Assembly (NCBI RefSeq): GCF_002343915.1
Contig: NZ_NETK01000001.1
Location: forward strand, 3,854,001 to 3,918,000
DNA from: Nannocystis exedens
GTDB taxonomy: Bacteria > Myxococcota_A > Polyangia > Nannocystales > Nannocystaceae
Reading direction: 5' to 3'
Length of the DNA stretch: 64,000 nucleotides
A program made the position numbers and the translations under genes. Shown one piece after another: positions 10,103 through 18,108 of the stretch; the stretch's first letter is position 1; each line of letters opens with the position of its first letter. The notes beneath the pieces are model-generated. The model had not been told where the DNA came from. It saw only the letters and a program-made list of their open reading frames with translations, and did not search any database.

Positions 10103-10485
10103 TGCGCGAGCGCTTCGACCTCGAGCTGGTGCGGCGCAGCGACACCGCCGGCGGGGAGACCGCGACCTTCGCCGTCGGCGTCCCCGCCGACCTGCTCTAT
10201 TTCGCGGGCCACTTCCCGGGCGAGCCGCTCTTGCCCGGGGTGGCCCAGCTGGTGGCTCTGGTGCTCGACCGGGTGCGGGCGCTGTGGCCCGAGCTCGGCG
10301 AGCCGACGCGGATCGGCAGGCTCAAATTCAAGCAGCCGATCGCCCCTGGCGACGCGCTGGAGCTCACCGTCGAGCTCGAGCGCGGGGAGGAGGCGCCGCG
10401 GGTCCACTTCCAGATCGATCGGGAAGGTCAGGCCTGCACGGTCGGGGTCATGACCTTTGCCACGGCGGCCGAGTCGCAGGGTTGA
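10102..10485 (+). CDS. Hotdog-fold 3-hydroxyacyl-ACP dehydratase-like protein
   Basis: A protein of 127 residues. It has the FabA/FabZ/ApeP-type hotdog motif Y-FAGHFPGEPLLPGVAQL (about residues 34-51) with the active-site-type His, then a K-FKQPIAPGD strand turn. It probably dehydrates a 3-hydroxyacyl chain on the ACP coded at 12211, or acts as a thioesterase-like partner. The start overlaps the dapB stop by one base (TGATG). It is one of two hotdog genes in this six-gene set. Confidence 0.88.
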   Translation: MRERFDLELVRRSDTAGGETATFAVGVPADLLYFAGHFPGEPLLPGVAQLVALVLDRVRALWPELGEPTRIGRLKFKQPIAPGDALELTVELERGEEAPRVHFQIDREGQACTVGVMTFATAAESQG

Positions 10486-10531
10486 GCGCCGGCGCCGTCC
10501 ATCGGCTATGTCATCACCTCCCGGAGGACTT

Positions 10532-12130
10532 GTGGAAGCAGTTCGAACCGTCGACGTCGCCGTGCTGGGCGGCGGCCTCGCAGGCAATCTGATCGCCCGT
10601 CAACTCCGTCGCCAGGTCCCCGGCCTGTCGGTCGCGCTGTTCGAGAAGAGCACGCAGGGCTCCTTCAAGGTCGGCGAGTCTTCGGTGGAGATCGCCGGCA
10701 ACTACCTCACCCGGCGGCTCGGCCTCACCTCGTACCTCTACCAGCACCAGCTGCCCAAGAACGGCCTCCGCTTCTTCTTCGACACCCCCGAGAAGAACGC
10801 CGACCTGTTCGACATGACCGAGCTCGGCAGCCGCCACCTGCTGCGCCTGCCCTCGTTCCAGCTCGACCGGGCCCGCCTCGAGAACGACCTCTTGCGCATG
10901 AACCGGGACGCCGGCGTCGACGTCCACCTCGGCGCCAAGGCCCACGACCTCGCCCTCTCCCCGAGCGCCGAGGACGGGCCCGGGATGCACGAGTTCACCG
11001 TCACCGAGGGCGAGCAGCAGACCCGGTGGCGCTGCAAGTGGCTGATCGACGCCAGCGGCCGCGCCAGCCTGGTCGCCCGCGACCAGGACCTGCGCGTCCC
11101 GACCGACCTGCCGATCAGCGCCGTGTGGGGCCGGTTCCGCGGCCACGCCGACATGGACGACATGGGCCCGCCCGAGTGGCGCGGTCGCGTGCAGAACACC
11201 GCGCGCTTCCTCAGCACCAATCACTTCTGCTACCCGGGCTATTGGATCTGGTTCATCCCGCTCGGCCAGGAGGTCATGAGCGTCGGCTGGGTCGGCGAGA
11301 AGGCCCAGTTCAGCGACGCCTGGCGCAAGCCCGAGGGCTTCCTCGAGTTCCTCAAGGGCCACCGCGCCGTGTGGGACCTGCTGCGCGGCGGCCAGGCCGA
11401 GCTGATCGACATCCTCTCGTACAAGCAGCTCGCCTACGGCACCAAGCGGTTCTTCCGCGGCGAAGATCGGTGGTTCCTCCTCGGCGAGGCCGCCGCCTTC
11501 ACCGACCCCTTCTACAGCCCGGGCAGCGACTTCATCGCCATCGAGAGCGACTTCATCGTCGACACGATCGCCCGCGACGCCGCCGGCGAGAGCCGCGCCG
11601 ACATCCGCGAGCGCTCCGACGCCTACGACGAGTTCATGCAGTTCCGGTTCGCCGCCACCGTGCTGCTGTACCGCGACCTCTACTCGGTGCTCGGCAGCTA
11701 CGAGCTGCTCAAGCTCAAGTGGGACTTCGACATCGCCTGCTACTACAACTTGTGGGCGGCGCCGTTCTTCACCGACCAGCACCTCGACCTGCGCTACTTG
11801 AAGGGCGAGCTGCGGCGCAAGGAGTTCGTGCTCCAGGGGCTCGAGAACTTCGCCCGCTTCTTCAAGCAGATCGAGCGCGAGATGCACGCGCGCGGCGGGT
11901 ACTACCGCAAGAACCTCGGTCACTTCTGCTATCAGCTCGACCTGGTCGACTTCGTGGACGACATGTTCGCGCCGCGGCCGCGGCGGCAGGTGATGCGCAC
12001 CACAGAGGCGATCTTCAACGGCACCCGCGACCGCGGCCTCGCCATCTTGCAGGATCTGGGGGTCGTGCCGCAGCGAGAGGCCCCCACCCTGCCCCTGTAC
12101 GAGTTCATGCTCCAAGAACCCCTCGCCTGA
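10532..12130 (+). CDS. FAD-dependent oxidoreductase of the flavin halogenase family
   Basis: A protein of 532 residues from GTG 10532 (GGAGG 4 nt upstream); an ATG at 10508 would add 8 residues but has no ribosome site. It has the FAD-binding GGGLAG (13-18), GES (48-50), a Lys in LPKNG (about 76) where halogenases carry their catalytic lysine, and WIWFIP (238-243), the WxWxIP mark of flavin-dependent halogenases. The long C-terminal helical part resembles the ACP-tethered or aryl halogenase group. It sits between a hotdog gene and an ACP gene, so an acyl-ACP substrate is likely. True halogenation versus another flavin oxidation cannot be told from sequence. Confidence 0.85.
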   Translation: MEAVRTVDVAVLGGGLAGNLIARQLRRQVPGLSVALFEKSTQGSFKVGESSVEIAGNYLTRRLGLTSYLYQHQLPKNGLRFFFDTPEKNADLFDMTELGSRHLLRLPSFQLDRARLENDLLRMNRDAGVDVHLGAKAHDLALSPSAEDGPGMHEFTVTEGEQQTRWRCKWLIDASGRASLVARDQDLRVPTDLPISAVWGRFRGHADMDDMGPPEWRGRVQNTARFLSTNHFCYPGYWIWFIPLGQEVMSVGWVGEKAQFSDAWRKPEGFLEFLKGHRAVWDLLRGGQAELIDILSYKQLAYGTKRFFRGEDRWFLLGEAAAFTDPFYSPGSDFIAIESDFIVDTIARDAAGESRADIRERSDAYDEFMQFRFAATVLLYRDLYSVLGSYELLKLKWDFDIACYYNLWAAPFFTDQHLDLRYLKGELRRKEFVLQGLENFARFFKQIEREMHARGGYYRKNLGHFCYQLDLVDFVDDMFAPRPRRQVMRTTEAIFNGTRDRGLAILQDLGVVPQREAPTLPLYEFMLQEPLA

Positions 12131-12210
12131 GCCGCCGAGCCCGGGCCCCCCCGGGGAGCGCCTTTACCTCCCCGGGCCCTGCAAGTACCATTCGCCGAAC
12201 GACCCCCAGC

Positions 12211-12480
12211 ATGACGCGCGCGGAAATCTACAATCGGATCGTCGGGATCCTGGTCAAGAGCTTCGAGCTCGACCCGAACGACATCCGCCCCGAATCCCGG
12301 CTCTTCGAGGACCTCGACCTCGACAGCATCGACGCCATCGACATGTTCGTCGAGCTCCACGAGGTCACCGGCCGCCGGATCGACGTCCAGGTCGCGCGGA
12401 AGATCCGCACCGTCGAGGACATCGTCAACCTCGTCGAGTCCGAGCTCCGCAGCGCCAGCGTGCCGCCGACCCAGGAGTGA
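12211..12480 (+). CDS. Acyl carrier protein
   Basis: An acidic helical protein of 89 residues with the phosphopantetheine site DLDSIDAIDM; the modified Ser is residue 39. It is not the housekeeping acpP context (no fabD/fabG around). It lies 80 bp after the halogenase-family gene and 7 bp before a hotdog gene. It should carry the acyl chain handled by the neighbouring ketosynthase and hotdog enzymes. Confidence 0.94.
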   Translation: MTRAEIYNRIVGILVKSFELDPNDIRPESRLFEDLDLDSIDAIDMFVELHEVTGRRIDVQVARKIRTVEDIVNLVESELRSASVPPTQE

Positions 12481-12487
12481 CGGGCCC

Positions 12488-13045
12488 GTGGCCTTCCCGC
12501 CGCTCGACGAGATCTTGCCGCATCGCCCGCCGATGCTGCTGCTCGACGCGCTCACGGCGGCGGAGGTCGAGTCGGTGACCTGCCGCGCGACGGTGCGAGC
12601 GGGCGCGCCGTTCGTCGAGGGCGGGCGGGTCTCCTCGCTGATCGCCGTCGAGTACTTCGCCCAGGCGGTCGCCGCCCTGTTCGCCTACAAGGCCCGCAGC
12701 GGCGGCGGCGGGCCGTTCCGCGGCCTCTTGCTCGGCGCCCGCGACGTCGAGCTCGCCGTGTCGCACCTGCGCGTCGGCGACGTCGTCGACGTCCACTGCC
12801 GCGAGCAGTGGGCCAGCGGTCCGGTCGCGCAGTACCAGTGCGTCCTGTCGCGCGGCGACGAGCGGCTGGCCACCGGCGCCGTCACCGTCCTGCGCGGGGA
12901 CCCGGCCGAGTTCGCGGCCGCCTCGCCGGCCACGACGGCCGGCAGCAACCTGTCCTCCGGGACATCCGGCGGCGACCTGTCCCCCGGGACACCCGGCAGC
13001 CCTCGCCTCGACCGCCTCGTCATGGGGGGGGAGTCCGCGTCATGA
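12488..13045 (+). CDS. Hotdog-fold dehydratase-like protein (ApeP/FabZ type) with repeat-derived tail
   Basis: A protein of 185 residues starting at GTG 12488. It has a P-L-DEILPHRPPMLLLD opening and E-YFAQAVAALFAYKA, typical of the ApeP/FabZ-like hotdog proteins in aryl polyene and related clusters. The last 35 residues are low complexity. They include two 27-nt units (N-LSSGTSGG and D-LSPGTPGS) coded by the dispersed repeat at 12946-12991, so the tail is probably a later insertion. The stop overlaps the ketosynthase start (ATGA). Confidence 0.85.
   Translation: MAFPPLDEILPHRPPMLLLDALTAAEVESVTCRATVRAGAPFVEGGRVSSLIAVEYFAQAVAALFAYKARSGGGGPFRGLLLGARDVELAVSHLRVGDVVDVHCREQWASGPVAQYQCVLSRGDERLATGAVTVLRGDPAEFAAASPATTAGSNLSSGTSGGDLSPGTPGSPRLDRLVMGGESAS
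12946..12991. repeat. Two tetraloop-hairpin copies of the dispersed repeat inside a CDS
   Basis: TGTCC-TCCG-GGACA (12951-12964) and TGTCC-CCCG-GGACA (12978-12991) are 27 nt apart, so they add repeated nonapeptides in frame. TCCG is a UNCG-type tetraloop. Confidence 0.75.
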
Positions 13046-14274
13046 ACCCGCGTCGCGTCGTCATCACCGGCGTCGGCATCGCCTGTCCGATCGGCCACAA
13101 TTTCTCCGAGGTCGGCGCCTCGCTGCGCAGCGGCCGGCACGGCATCGTCGCCATGCCCGAGTGGGACCGCGTCGGCGAGATGCGGACGCGCCTGGCCGGC
13201 GTCGTCAGCGGCCTCGAGCTCGAGCGCCGCTGGAACCGCAAGAAGGTCCGCACCATGGGCCGCGTCGCCCTGCTGGCCGCCTACAGCGCCGAGCAGGCGC
13301 TGGCCGACGCGAAGCTCGACGAGGAGACCCTCGGCTCGGGCGTCACCGGCCTGTCGTTCGGCTCCAACTCGGGCTCGTCCGAGGCGCTGGCGGAGTTCTG
13401 CACCACCCTGCTCACGACGATGAGCATGAAGGGCCTGCAGTCGACCAGCTACCTCAAGTTCATGCCGCACACCTGCGCCGCCAACCTGGCCCAGTTCTTC
13501 GGCATCCGCGGGCGCGTGGTCCCGGTGACCTCGGCCTGCGCGAGCGGAGCCCAGGCGATCGGCACCGCCTACGAGGCGGTCAAGTACGGCCTGCAGGACG
13601 TGATGATCGCCGGCGGCGCCGACGAGATGCACTACACGACCGCGGTCACCTTCGACCTGATGTTCGCCACCTCGACGAACTACAACGCGCGCCCCGACCT
13701 CAGCCCGCGGCCGTTCGACGCCAAGCGCGACGGCCTGGTCGTCGGCGAGGGCGCCGCGACCGTGGTGCTCGAGTCGTACGAGCGCGCGCGCGAGCGCGGG
13801 GCGACGATCTACGCCGAGGTCCTCGGCTACGGCACCAACTGCGACGGCCTCCACATCACCGCCCCGTCCGAACAGGGCATGCGCGAGGCGATGCACCGCT
13901 CGCTGCGCGACGCCGGCCTCGCCCCCGACCGCGTCGACTACGTCAATGCCCACGGCACCGCCACCGACATCGGCGACGTCGCCGAGAGCAACGCCACCCG
14001 CGAGGTGTTCGGCCGCCCCGTCGCCGTGTCCTCGACCAAGAGCTACACCGGCCACACCATGGGCGCCTGCGGGCCGATCGAGGCCGCCTTCTCGATCGCC
14101 ATGCTGCGCGAGGGCTTCCTCGCGCCGACGCGCAACCTCGTCGAGGTCGACCCCCGCTGCGCCGACCTCGACTACGTCCGTGAGGTCCGTGACGTCCGCC
14201 CCGCCGTCATCATGAGCAACAACTTCGCGTTCGGCGGCGTCAACACGAGCCTCATCCTCGGCCGGGTCGACTAA
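13042..14274 (+). CDS. Beta-ketoacyl-ACP synthase (FabF-like)
   Basis: A protein of 410 residues, the condensing enzyme of this set. The catalytic triad is visible: Cys in TSACASG (about 166), His in HGTATDIGD (about 304) and His in KSYTGHTMGA (about 338). C-terminal N-NFAFGGVNTS is typical. Length matches KAS I/II. It starts at ATG 13042 with a 4-nt overlap with the hotdog gene. With no ketoreductase or malonyl transferase nearby, it must share those with housekeeping fatty acid synthesis or do a limited number of extensions. Confidence 0.95.
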   Translation: MNPRRVVITGVGIACPIGHNFSEVGASLRSGRHGIVAMPEWDRVGEMRTRLAGVVSGLELERRWNRKKVRTMGRVALLAAYSAEQALADAKLDEETLGSGVTGLSFGSNSGSSEALAEFCTTLLTTMSMKGLQSTSYLKFMPHTCAANLAQFFGIRGRVVPVTSACASGAQAIGTAYEAVKYGLQDVMIAGGADEMHYTTAVTFDLMFATSTNYNARPDLSPRPFDAKRDGLVVGEGAATVVLESYERARERGATIYAEVLGYGTNCDGLHITAPSEQGMREAMHRSLRDAGLAPDRVDYVNAHGTATDIGDVAESNATREVFGRPVAVSSTKSYTGHTMGACGPIEAAFSIAMLREGFLAPTRNLVEVDPRCADLDYVREVRDVRPAVIMSNNFAFGGVNTSLILGRVD

Positions 14275-14351
14275 CCGGCCGCGGGCCACATCCGGCGAGG
14301 CGCGCCTTTGCCCCTCGCCCCCTCCCCCGGCCCATCAGGCAGTCCCTTCGC

Positions 14352-15218
14352 GTGCCCAAGTTCCTGCGCATCCCCCTGACCGGCTTCGCGTTCGTCGGCT
14401 TCTTCTCGTTCGGCTGCATCGCCGGCTGGCTGGGCCTGCCGATCCTGGCGATGTGGCCCGGCAGCCCGGAGGTCAAGCGGCGACGGATCGAGCGCATCAT
14501 CTGCGCGATCTACCGCGGCTTCATCGGCTTCCTCCACCTGGTCCGGCTGATCGAATACACCCGCCCGGAGCTGCCGCCCGACTTCCCGCGCTCCGGCGGC
14601 TACGTGCTGATCGCCAACCACCCGTCGCTGATCGACACGCTGCTGCTGATGGGCCTGACCCCCGGGCTGTCCTCGGTGGTCAAACCGCACTGGTACAGCT
14701 CGTGGATGCTGCGGGTGCTGATGCGCTACGCCAACCACATCCCCGGGGCCGACCGCACGGCGGCGCTGACGGACGGCTCTTCGGACATGTCGCAAGATGC
14801 AGGCTCGGACGGCGACATGCCGGCGGTGGTCGACCGCATGGTGGCGCACCTGCAGGCCGGCCACGCGCTGGTGATCTTCCCGGAGGCGTCGCGCTCGTGG
14901 GAGCGCAAGATGCGTCGCTTCCGCCGCGGGGCGGTCGAGGCGGCGGTGCGCGCAGGAGTGCCGATCGTGCCGGCGTTCATCTCGGTGAACCCGCCGATGC
15001 TGATGAAGCACCAGCCGTGGCACGAGGTGCCCGACCGCCGCGGGGCCTTCCGCGTCGAGTTCTTCCCGGTCATCGAGACGGCCGGCCGCGAGATCGATCC
15101 GCGCCAGCTCAACCGCGAGCTGCGGGCGATGTACGACGGGCGCTTCGCGGAGATGCTGCGCGAGCGCGACGCGACGGCGCTGGCGGCGGCGCCGGTGGCT
15201 CAATTACCGCAGACCTGA
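14352..15218 (+). CDS. 1-acyl-glycerol-3-phosphate acyltransferase-like (PlsC/LPLAT) protein
   Basis: A protein of 288 residues starting at GTG 14352. It has an N-terminal hydrophobic helix (residues 7-35), the catalytic NHPSLID motif (H90-x4-D95) and the FPEASRS substrate motif (about 177). It should transfer an acyl group at the membrane. A Ser/Asp-rich stretch around residues 142-155 (S-S-D-M-S) is coded by an imperfect repeat copy (GGACATGTCG and relatives near 14779). It is the last gene before repeat-rich DNA and is the likely release or attachment step of the pathway. Confidence 0.88.
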   Translation: MPKFLRIPLTGFAFVGFFSFGCIAGWLGLPILAMWPGSPEVKRRRIERIICAIYRGFIGFLHLVRLIEYTRPELPPDFPRSGGYVLIANHPSLIDTLLLMGLTPGLSSVVKPHWYSSWMLRVLMRYANHIPGADRTAALTDGSSDMSQDAGSDGDMPAVVDRMVAHLQAGHALVIFPEASRSWERKMRRFRRGAVEAAVRAGVPIVPAFISVNPPMLMKHQPWHEVPDRRGAFRVEFFPVIETAGREIDPRQLNRELRAMYDGRFAEMLRERDATALAAAPVAQLPQT

Positions 15219-15267
15219 GCCTGATTCGTGCCGGGGTGATTCCTGGCAGAGATTCGTGGGTGGGTCT

Positions 15268-15403
15268 GTCGCTTCGCGCAGATTGAAAGCCGTCGCCTCG
15301 CGCAGATTCGGGGCCGTCGCTTCGCGGAGTTTCGGGGCTTTCGCCTCGTGCAGCTTCGGGGTGGTCGCTTCGCGCAGATTGAGGGTTGTCGCTCCGCATA
15401 ATG
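15268..15403. repeat. 24-bp tandem repeat, five to six units
   Basis: Units begin at 15268, 15292, 15316, 15340, 15364 and partly 15388. Each reads about GTCGCTTCGCGCAGATTCGG plus four bases. Because 24 is a multiple of 3, both strands show 8-residue repeats, but no start, signal or codon pattern makes it a convincing gene. Confidence 0.85.
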
Positions 15404-15410
15404 CCGACTG

Positions 15411-15552
15411 CGCCTCGCGGGGGTCCGGGGAAGGGCCGGCCGCGAGTTGACCGGCAGGACGAGCGCTCGTTCCTCGCACTCATCCCACCTCTAATTCGCG
15501 GCCGGCCCTTCCCCGGACCCCTGGCACGGCTGCAGCCGTGAGAGGCCGACCA
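15411..15552 (+). repeat. Large palindromic element, copy 1
   Basis: About 140 bp. A 29-bp stem (15420-15448 with 15493-15521, one mismatch) encloses a 44-nt loop and is followed by the perfect 16-bp palindrome CACGGCTGCAGCCGTG (15526-15541). An inverted copy, roughly 90% identical by eye, lies at 19203-19345. At one stem position copy 1 has A-T and copy 2 has C-G, a compensatory change. Confidence 0.88.
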
Positions 15553-15603
15553 CCGTCCCCGGCTCCGCTGGACAAATGTCTTTGGGGCAGATCGTCGGGC
15601 GCC

Positions 15604-16150
15604 TGTTCGACGGCCAGGACTGGCCGCCGAACAGACGCCTTCTCTCGTCATTGACGGCGTGTCCTTCCCGCTCGACGAGCCTCGCTCGCGTGTTCGACGG
15701 CCAGGGCTGGCCGCCGATCAGACGCCTCCTCTCGTCATCTACGGCGTGTCTTCCGCTCGACGAGCTTCGCTCGCCGGCGACGACCGCGTGACACCCTCAT
15801 GTCCGACGTTGTTCGACGGTCAGAACGGGTCTCCGAACAGCCCCCTTCTCTCGCCATTCACGGCGCGTCCTTCCGCTCGACGAGCTTCGCTCGCCTGTTC
15901 GACGGTCAGTGCTGGCCGCCGAACAGCGGCCTTCACGCGCCATTCACGGCGCGTCCTTCCCACGACGAGCCTCGCTCACCTCTTCCGCGGCCGGGGCTGG
16001 CCGCAGAGCCGACGCTTTCGTCAATCACCGCATATACTTATTGTCGTCGAGCTTCGCTCGCCTGCTCCGCGACCAGGTCTGGCCTCGAATCGCTGGCGGA
16101 AAAAAATCACCGCATGTCCTTCCCGCGAAGTGCGTCGCTCACCCGCTCGG
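15604..16150 (+). repeat. Degenerate 82-88-bp tandem array with two hairpins per unit
   Basis: Units begin at 15604, 15692, 15811 (after a 33-nt insertion), 15897, 15982 and 16064. Each starts GTTCGACGGCCAG-like, holds a CGGCCAG/CTGGCCG palindrome and later a CGACGAG-x4-CTCG palindrome. A lone reverse-complement unit lies at 19111-19150. From 16150 to the gene at 16504 I see only degenerate GC-rich sequence. Confidence 0.8.
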
Positions 16151-16503
16151 CCGCCACGGCCGCCCGCGGGCGTAACCTCTTTCGCATCAGTTCGGCGTGT
16201 CTCTCCGCGCGACGAATTGGCGACGCGCCTGCTCGCCGCGCCGCCCGGCGGCTCGCTGCCCCGCCGCTCGCTTCGCCGAGCCGTCTGTACGGCAGCAGGC
16301 CCTCGCGGCCGTCCGCCCGGACGTCGCGCTCGCGCATGGGTAGGCTTCACTTCGTCCTCGCGCGGAGGAGGCTCATGCGAGCGCGAGCGTTACTTCTGCG
16401 GCTCGGCCGTTCGCTGTCTCCGACCGGCGGCGAGGATGCGTCGTTCGTCGCCGCCGTCGCGTCCGGTTGATTGCGATCGCGCTCATGTCATAGTGGGCTG
16501 CGT

Positions 16504-16845
16504 ATGAGAGCGACATTCATCAGCCTCGCATTCGTCTTCCTCTCCGTCGGATGCTCGACCGCAGCGCCGAGGCAAGCGCTGAACTCCTCGATCGACTCGG
16601 TGAAGACCGCGGAGAAGCTCGGCGCGGCGCAGGTGCCGGAGGCGGCGAAGGCCCTCGAAGCCGCCAAGCACGAGGTCGCCTGGGCCCGGGCGCTGCTCGT
16701 CAACAGGAAGCACGAGCGGGCCCGACTCATGGCCGAGCGGGCCGAGAGCGACGCGGCGCTGGCGATCGCGCTCGTCCGGGCGCACGAGGCCCGACGAGCG
16801 GCCCAACAGGCAGCGACCCAGGGCGCGGCGGCGCCGAACCCCTGA
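16504..16845 (+). CDS. DUF4398-type lipoprotein
   Basis: A protein of 113 residues. A lipoprotein signal (F-V-FLSVGC, Cys 17) is followed by one long helical region with alternating Ala, Glu and Lys (about residues 28-110), the DUF4398 pattern. It is probably a periplasm-facing helical hairpin held at a membrane. The OmpA gene follows after 17 bp and itself carries a DUF4398-like half, so the two products probably interact. Compare the pair at 2648-4374. Confidence 0.82.
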   Translation: MRATFISLAFVFLSVGCSTAAPRQALNSSIDSVKTAEKLGAAQVPEAAKALEAAKHEVAWARALLVNRKHERARLMAERAESDAALAIALVRAHEARRAAQQAATQGAAAPNP

Positions 16846-16862
16846 TCCGAGCGGAGGTCATC

Positions 16863-17690
16863 GTGTCACAAAGATCGCTCATTCTCATCGCGGCGCTGCT
16901 CGTCCCGAACGCCTGCGCCAAGCAGATCCCGCAAGAGCTCCGCGTGGCCCGCGCGTCGTATGAGCGAGCGGCCGCCGATCCGTCGACCCGGCAGGAGACC
17001 CCGGCGGAGCTCGACGAAGCGCGCCGGTCGCTGACCCGCGCCGAGCGCTCGTACGTCGTCGAGGGCGACACTCCGAAGACGCGCGACCGCGCCTACATCG
17101 CCACGCGGAAGGCGGAGCTCGCCATGGTAATGGCCCGCGCCGCCGATCAGGTCGAGGCCGCCCGGAACGCGGAGCTGTGGCGAGCCCGCGAGGCCCTCGC
17201 GGCCGAGCAGGCGGAGAACGCCGCCAACGCGTCCCGGCTGGCGACCGAGCAGGAGCTGCGAGCCGAGGCCGAACGGCGCGCAGCGATGGCGATCACCGCC
17301 CTGGCCGAGATCGCCGCGGTCCGCAACGAGGCGCGCGGGACCGTCGTCACCCTCTCCGGGAGCGTCCTGTTCGCCAGCGGCAAGTCCGAATTGCTGCCCT
17401 CGGCGACCTCGCGCCTCACCCAGGTCGCCGAGGCCCTGGTCGCCGCCGATCCCGGCGCGACCTTCGTCGTCGAGGGGTACACCGATTCGAAGGGGAGCGC
17501 GGCCTTCAACGAGAAGCTCTCGGAGGCGCGCGCGCAGGCGGTCCGCGACTTCCTGGTCGCTCACGGGGTCCCGGCCGAGCGCATCGAGGCCCGCGGCCTC
17601 GGCGAGTCCCAGCCGGTCGCCACCAATGCCACCGCCGAGGGCCGAGCCAACAATCGACGCGTCGAGATCATCATTCAACCTCCGCGGTGA
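16863..17690 (+). CDS. OmpA-family protein with an N-terminal DUF4398 helical region
   Basis: A protein of 275 residues from GTG 16863. A lipoprotein signal ends N-AC (Cys 18). A helical DUF4398-like stretch runs to about residue 145 (A-x-YERAAAD, E-LDEARRSLTRAERSY, Q-VEAARNAELWRAREALAAEQ). The OmpA C-domain (about 155-275) has SGSVLFASGKSELLPSA, VEGYTDSKGS and GRANNRRVEI, the peptidoglycan-binding signature. It is an envelope-anchoring protein in an operon with the DUF4398 lipoprotein. Confidence 0.93.
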   Translation: MSQRSLILIAALLVPNACAKQIPQELRVARASYERAAADPSTRQETPAELDEARRSLTRAERSYVVEGDTPKTRDRAYIATRKAELAMVMARAADQVEAARNAELWRAREALAAEQAENAANASRLATEQELRAEAERRAAMAITALAEIAAVRNEARGTVVTLSGSVLFASGKSELLPSATSRLTQVAEALVAADPGATFVVEGYTDSKGSAAFNEKLSEARAQAVRDFLVAHGVPAERIEARGLGESQPVATNATAEGRANNRRVEIIIQPPR

Positions 17691-17798
17691 TGCTCGCGTC
17701 ACGTCGGCACGGTCGCCGAACGATCGATTCACTCGATGCCACGGGGGCGAGGCGGCGAGCGAGCGCCATGCGTCGGCCGCCTGCCCGGAGACTTTGTC

Positions 17799-17993
17799 AT
17801 GGTCGGATTTTGGCTCGTCATCCTTCTTGCGATCGCGCTCCTCGCCACGCTGCCGGCGTATCAGCACAGCCGGAGCTGGGGCTACTACCCGAGCGGGATC
17901 ATCGGCCTCATGCTGCTCGTCCTGATCTCCTTGATGTGGTTCGGGCTGATCGCCTTCTCCTGGCCCTGGGCCGCCCCTCCCAGCCGGCCCTGA
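17799..17993 (+). CDS. DUF3309 family small membrane protein
   Basis: A protein of 64 residues with two membrane helices around the family text Y-Q-HSRSWGYYPSGIIGLML. DUF3309 proteins are small inner-membrane proteins of unknown function, often stress-linked. The start at ATG 17799 has GGAG 8 nt upstream. It lies 108 bp downstream of the OmpA gene in the same direction and is too short to be noticed without its family pattern. Confidence 0.85.
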   Translation: MVGFWLVILLAIALLATLPAYQHSRSWGYYPSGIIGLMLLVLISLMWFGLIAFSWPWAAPPSRP

Positions 17994-18108
17994 CCGTGGC
18001 CCCTCCAGCGCCGCCGACCGCGCGGAGCGCACGAGCGGCCGCGTGTAATTGGCGCGTCCTCGCCCGCCGCGTGAACCCGGCATCTTCGCCTGCTACGCTG
18101 AGCGCGTC

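Noticed and set aside
12628..14289. Large minus-strand frame opposite the ketosynthase
   Set aside because: Shadow of a gene with a complete Cys-His-His catalytic triad; no domain on the minus strand.
15604..16150. CRISPR array
   Set aside because: Units are about 85 bp and diverge along their whole length. There are no constant repeats with unique spacers, and no cas genes nearby.
15599..16507. Several plus-strand frames across the 85-bp array
   Set aside because: They consist of repeat translations (R-AS-L-A type) in all frames, with no start site, signal or orthologue-like region.
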